Shown here piece by piece: positions 61,957 to 64,000 of a DNA stretch of 64,000 bases. A program made the position numbers and the translations under genes. The notes beneath the pieces are model-generated. The model saw nothing but the letters and a program-made list of their open reading frames with translations, had not been told where the DNA came from and made no database searches. The DNA is from an uncultured Lachnospiraceae bacterium (GTDB lineage: Bacteria > Bacillota > Clostridia > Lachnospirales > Lachnospiraceae). The stretch's first letter is position 1; the number at the start of each line of letters is the position of its first letter. The stretch covers positions 202,152 through 266,151 of the forward strand of contig CAJTTT010000002.1 in the NCBI GenBank assembly GCA_910579285.1, in the 5' to 3' direction.

Positions 61957-63039
61957 TCATTGTCCGGCGGAAATCACAGGATAGTAGGTATCCGCCGTCT
62001 TCTCTGTCTTTACATGGTACACATCGTACAAATCCGTCATCTCGAGGCCGCATCCCGCCGGGTCGTAAGAGCCGCAGAGGGCAATCCCCTTCTCCTGTGC
62101 CAGTGTTTTCACCTGTTCCTCCACTTCCAGCGTGATCTGAAAAGCCTCCACAGATTCTATGTAATTATACATCATGGGCGAATAGGGTGGCAAGTATAAA
62201 ATGACCTCCACGCCCGCATCGCTCATGTAATCAATCAGCCGCGAAAGCCTCTGAAAATGCCGCTCGTCTATTTCCTCATAGTCGGTCATGCGGTAGACCA
62301 CATGCTCCTCCATAGACTGCCTGGTCATCTCCTCCACGTCCGACGCAGGCGCCTCCCGCAGTTCCCGCTGATAGCTGACACTTCCGTCATAATGTTTGAC
62401 ATATCCTTCCGTCTCCCAGTCCTCCGTGTAATTTACGGCAAACCGCTTGTTTTCTGGAAGCAGCGTGACATTGTAGCGGAAATAATCAAGAGAGAGCATC
62501 TTTTTCCAGTCCCGGCCCGTCTCCTTGTCCAGGCGCGCCAGCTCCGGCGACCATTTTCCGTCCAGAGTCAGTGACATATAATCTGCATACTCCTCCAACT
62601 CCTTCCACTTCTCGTTGTCATGGCTTTCGTTAAAGAGAAACGCGTCCACACCAATCACAACCGTTTCCGGCAGTTTCCCCTCCGACAGCAGAATACCCGC
62701 CACCGCCAGCAGGTCATAGATTGTGGCCTCCGACAGTCCCGCATTGTAAAAGGAATCCGTCCCAAACATGGTATGGTCGAAGGTGTACACCCGGCTGGAG
62801 CCGAGAACCATGACCTGCACCGGCTCCTCCATCCCTCTCAGACGCGCCGCCAGAAGATTTCTGTCATTATAATCCGACTCCTCCAGACCCTCCACGTTCT
62901 TCCCCGCCGCCATCTGAGCGGCAATCTCATCGTAGGTGACCCGCAGGAGCGCATAGGAATCCACATGCCAATTGACCCACCCGGTCATAACAAGCAGCGG
63001 CAGAAGAAAAAGCGCTGCCTTAACCCATTTTTTAAACAT
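61957..63039 (-). CDS. SGNH/DltD-like extracytoplasmic protein
   Basis: 360 residues. A signal anchor at about residues 8-24, then an outer domain with VMVLGSSRVYTFDHTMFG (candidate nucleophile Ser) and DLYDVYHVKTEKTADTYYPV near the C-terminus (Asp/His). DltD and the SGNH partners of MBOAT proteins have this plan and help place the acyl group on the outer glycan. GGGAGG lies upstream of the ATG. It is the first full gene of the Dlt-like operon, 43 bases before the adenylation gene. A paralogous type lies at 50907-51998. Confidence 0.8.
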   Translation of the reverse strand: MFKKWVKAALFLLPLLVMTGWVNWHVDSYALLRVTYDEIAAQMAAGKNVEGLEESDYNDRNLLAARLRGMEEPVQVMVLGSSRVYTFDHTMFGTDSFYNAGLSEATIYDLLAVAGILLSEGKLPETVVIGVDAFLFNESHDNEKWKELEEYADYMSLTLDGKWSPELARLDKETGRDWKKMLSLDYFRYNVTLLPENKRFAVNYTEDWETEGYVKHYDGSVSYQRELREAPASDVEEMTRQSMEEHVVYRMTDYEEIDERHFQRLSRLIDYMSDAGVEVILYLPPYSPMMYNYIESVEAFQITLEVEEQVKTLAQEKGIALCGSYDPAGCGLEMTDLYDVYHVKTEKTADTYYPVISAGQ

Positions 63040-63075
63040 CCGTTACCTCCCTGTCAGATCCGCTGTTCCACTCCC

Positions 63076-64000
63076 TCACTCTGTCCGCCCGAATGCCGCC
63101 GCCAGCAAAAACGGAAGTGCAGCAAAGATTCCGTAAGCGTAGCGAAACTCGTTGTAGACAGGGGTTGCCAGCAGGAGACTCACAAGCAGCATCACACAGG
63201 GCGCAAACGCAATTGCCCGCCGCCCTCTGTAAAGCGCACACGATAAAGCAGCCAGCAGCAGCCAGGTATTGCTTCCCAGGCTCCACACTCTGTTGTAAAA
63301 CGTCTGAAACCACGTCAGAAATTCTCCCATGACCAGACTTGCGTCATAGTTGAAAACCTTCCTCTCATTCTCTATGCCAAAGGGATTCTCCACCATAAAA
63401 TACTCACTGTAGAGAATCTGGTCATGGGGAATATGCAGCGCATAGTACCCTGCCGTCTGTCTGATCTCCGCTTCCAGGTAGAGCATGGGATTGCGAAGCC
63501 CCACCTTCAGCCACAGCTTTGCGTACTCCCACCTGTTGTCCGCAATGACCTCCTGGTTTCCGTGTTCGCGTATATAATTTTTCGTCATATCAAACAGATA
63601 AGGGTTGTAATATTCGTCAATCTGCGAAAGAGGCACCACCGCCTCCAGCATCTCCACTTCCTCCGCGCGGAGATTTCCGCCCCTGGCATAGGCGCAGAGC
63701 AGATGCTGCACCGGCATGGTCAGACTCTCGATCGTGTCCGGCGGTTCCACATGAAGGGCATGTAATACCGGCCCCTGCCAGAGCGCATAGCAGACCAGCA
63801 CGGATGCTGCGGCGCATCCGATACGCCCGGTTTCTTTTCTCTGTCTCCCGTCTCCCCTCCCCGCAAAAAGCCGGGAAAGAAGCAGCAAAAACGCCGTCCC
63901 CAGAAACACAAAGATGCCGTTGCTGCGAAGAAGGCAGACGGACAGTCCCGTCAAAAACAACAAAAGCACGCGCCGCCCCTCCGATGCCCCGGAAATCCCC
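63076..64000 (-). CDS. Polytopic membrane protein, N-terminus beyond window (DUF6020/GT-C-like)
   Basis: The frame is open to the right edge with no stop, giving at least 308 residues; the start lies outside, and a GTG at 63969 inside the frame is not needed. LLRSNGIFVFLGTAFLLL, a long outer loop (PVLHALHVEPPDTIESLTMP onward) and a C-terminal cluster of membrane segments ending near YNEFRYAYGIFAALPFLLAA recall DUF6020-type proteins. Those resemble GT-C transferases. It lies 36 bases before the DltD-like gene and probably belongs to the same operon. Confidence 0.65.
   Translation of the reverse strand, partial: GISGASEGRRVLLLFLTGLSVCLLRSNGIFVFLGTAFLLLLSRLFAGRGDGRQRKETGRIGCAAASVLVCYALWQGPVLHALHVEPPDTIESLTMPVQHLLCAYARGGNLRAEEVEMLEAVVPLSQIDEYYNPYLFDMTKNYIREHGNQEVIADNRWEYAKLWLKVGLRNPMLYLEAEIRQTAGYYALHIPHDQILYSEYFMVENPFGIENERKVFNYDASLVMGEFLTWFQTFYNRVWSLGSNTWLLLAALSCALYRGRRAIAFAPCVMLLVSLLLATPVYNEFRYAYGIFAALPFLLAAAFGRTE

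Noticed and set aside
57626..63039. Ordinary dltABCD operon for teichoic acid D-alanylation
   Set aside because: A formyltransferase is embedded and coupled, the gene order differs, the adenylation pocket appears changed, and glycan-type membrane proteins flank it.

Overview
The window is one continuous cell-surface glycan locus. Moderate GC, purine-rich Shine-Dalgarno sequences, a CotH-type kinase, DUF6056 proteins, DUF2304 and Dlt-type teichoic-acid-like chemistry point to a Gram-positive clostridium, most likely a Lachnospiraceae-type gut anaerobe. This is inference from gene content. I see no tRNA, rRNA, CRISPR array or insertion sequence. Almost every gene is on the minus strand. The exception is a three-gene plus-strand unit at 8926-11345.

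Region 1 (1-8719, minus): one operon running leftward from a good promoter at 8760-8788. It encodes a UDP-GlcNAc 2-epimerase, a DegT-type sugar aminotransferase, an asparagine-synthase-like protein without the N-terminal Cys, a GT4 enzyme, an O-fucosyltransferase-like protein and a large membrane protein cut by the window edge. Region 2 (8829-11345, plus): a divergent promoter drives an (R)-specific enoyl-CoA hydratase (MaoC), an LpxD-like N-acyltransferase and a GT4 enzyme. With the aminotransferase opposite, this looks like a route to an N-(3-hydroxyacyl) amino sugar. Its end overlaps tail-to-tail with the next minus gene.

Region 3 (11336-32720, minus): GT2 and GT4 enzymes, a CotH kinase with a C-terminal InlB-type repeat, a DUF2304/GT2/GT-C trio, an ABC flippase, acyltransferase, GT-D enzyme, radical SAM/SPASM enzyme, a GT26-GT4 fusion, a Wzy-like polymerase with a Wzz-like tail, a GH88/105-like protein, a Wzx-type flippase and a pyruvyltransferase-like enzyme. 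Region 4 (32865-48681): GT11, GT2, GT4, an O-acetyltransferase, the initiating polyprenyl-phosphate sugar transferase, a second Wzy-like protein, a GT17-like enzyme, DUF5672, DUF6056, further GT11 genes and a second ABC flippase.

Region 5 (48904-56017): two complete asparagine synthases, an SGNH protein, a GT4 enzyme and a polysaccharide-deacetylase-like protein, with AT-rich intergenic stretches. Region 6 (56089-64000): a Dlt-like operon with an unexpected member. In transcription order it reads: GT-C-like membrane protein (partial), SGNH/DltD-like protein, adenylation enzyme, formyltransferase, carrier protein, MBOAT acyltransferase, DUF6056. The formyltransferase sits between the adenylation enzyme and the carrier and overlaps the former. 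This is the free-standing equivalent of the F-A-T initiation module of formylating nonribosomal peptide synthetases, feeding a membrane O-acyltransferase. I propose that it transfers N-formyl-aminoacyl groups to a surface glycan; this is the strongest candidate for an undescribed system here.

Together the genes supply one initiating transferase, about twenty glycosyltransferases, two polymerase-like proteins, three flippases and several decorating activities (acyl, pyruvyl, amide, possibly formyl-aminoacyl). More than one polymer is probably made, or the locus is a mosaic of former separate loci. Genes for GDP-fucose, dTDP-sugar or UDP-uronate synthesis were not seen.
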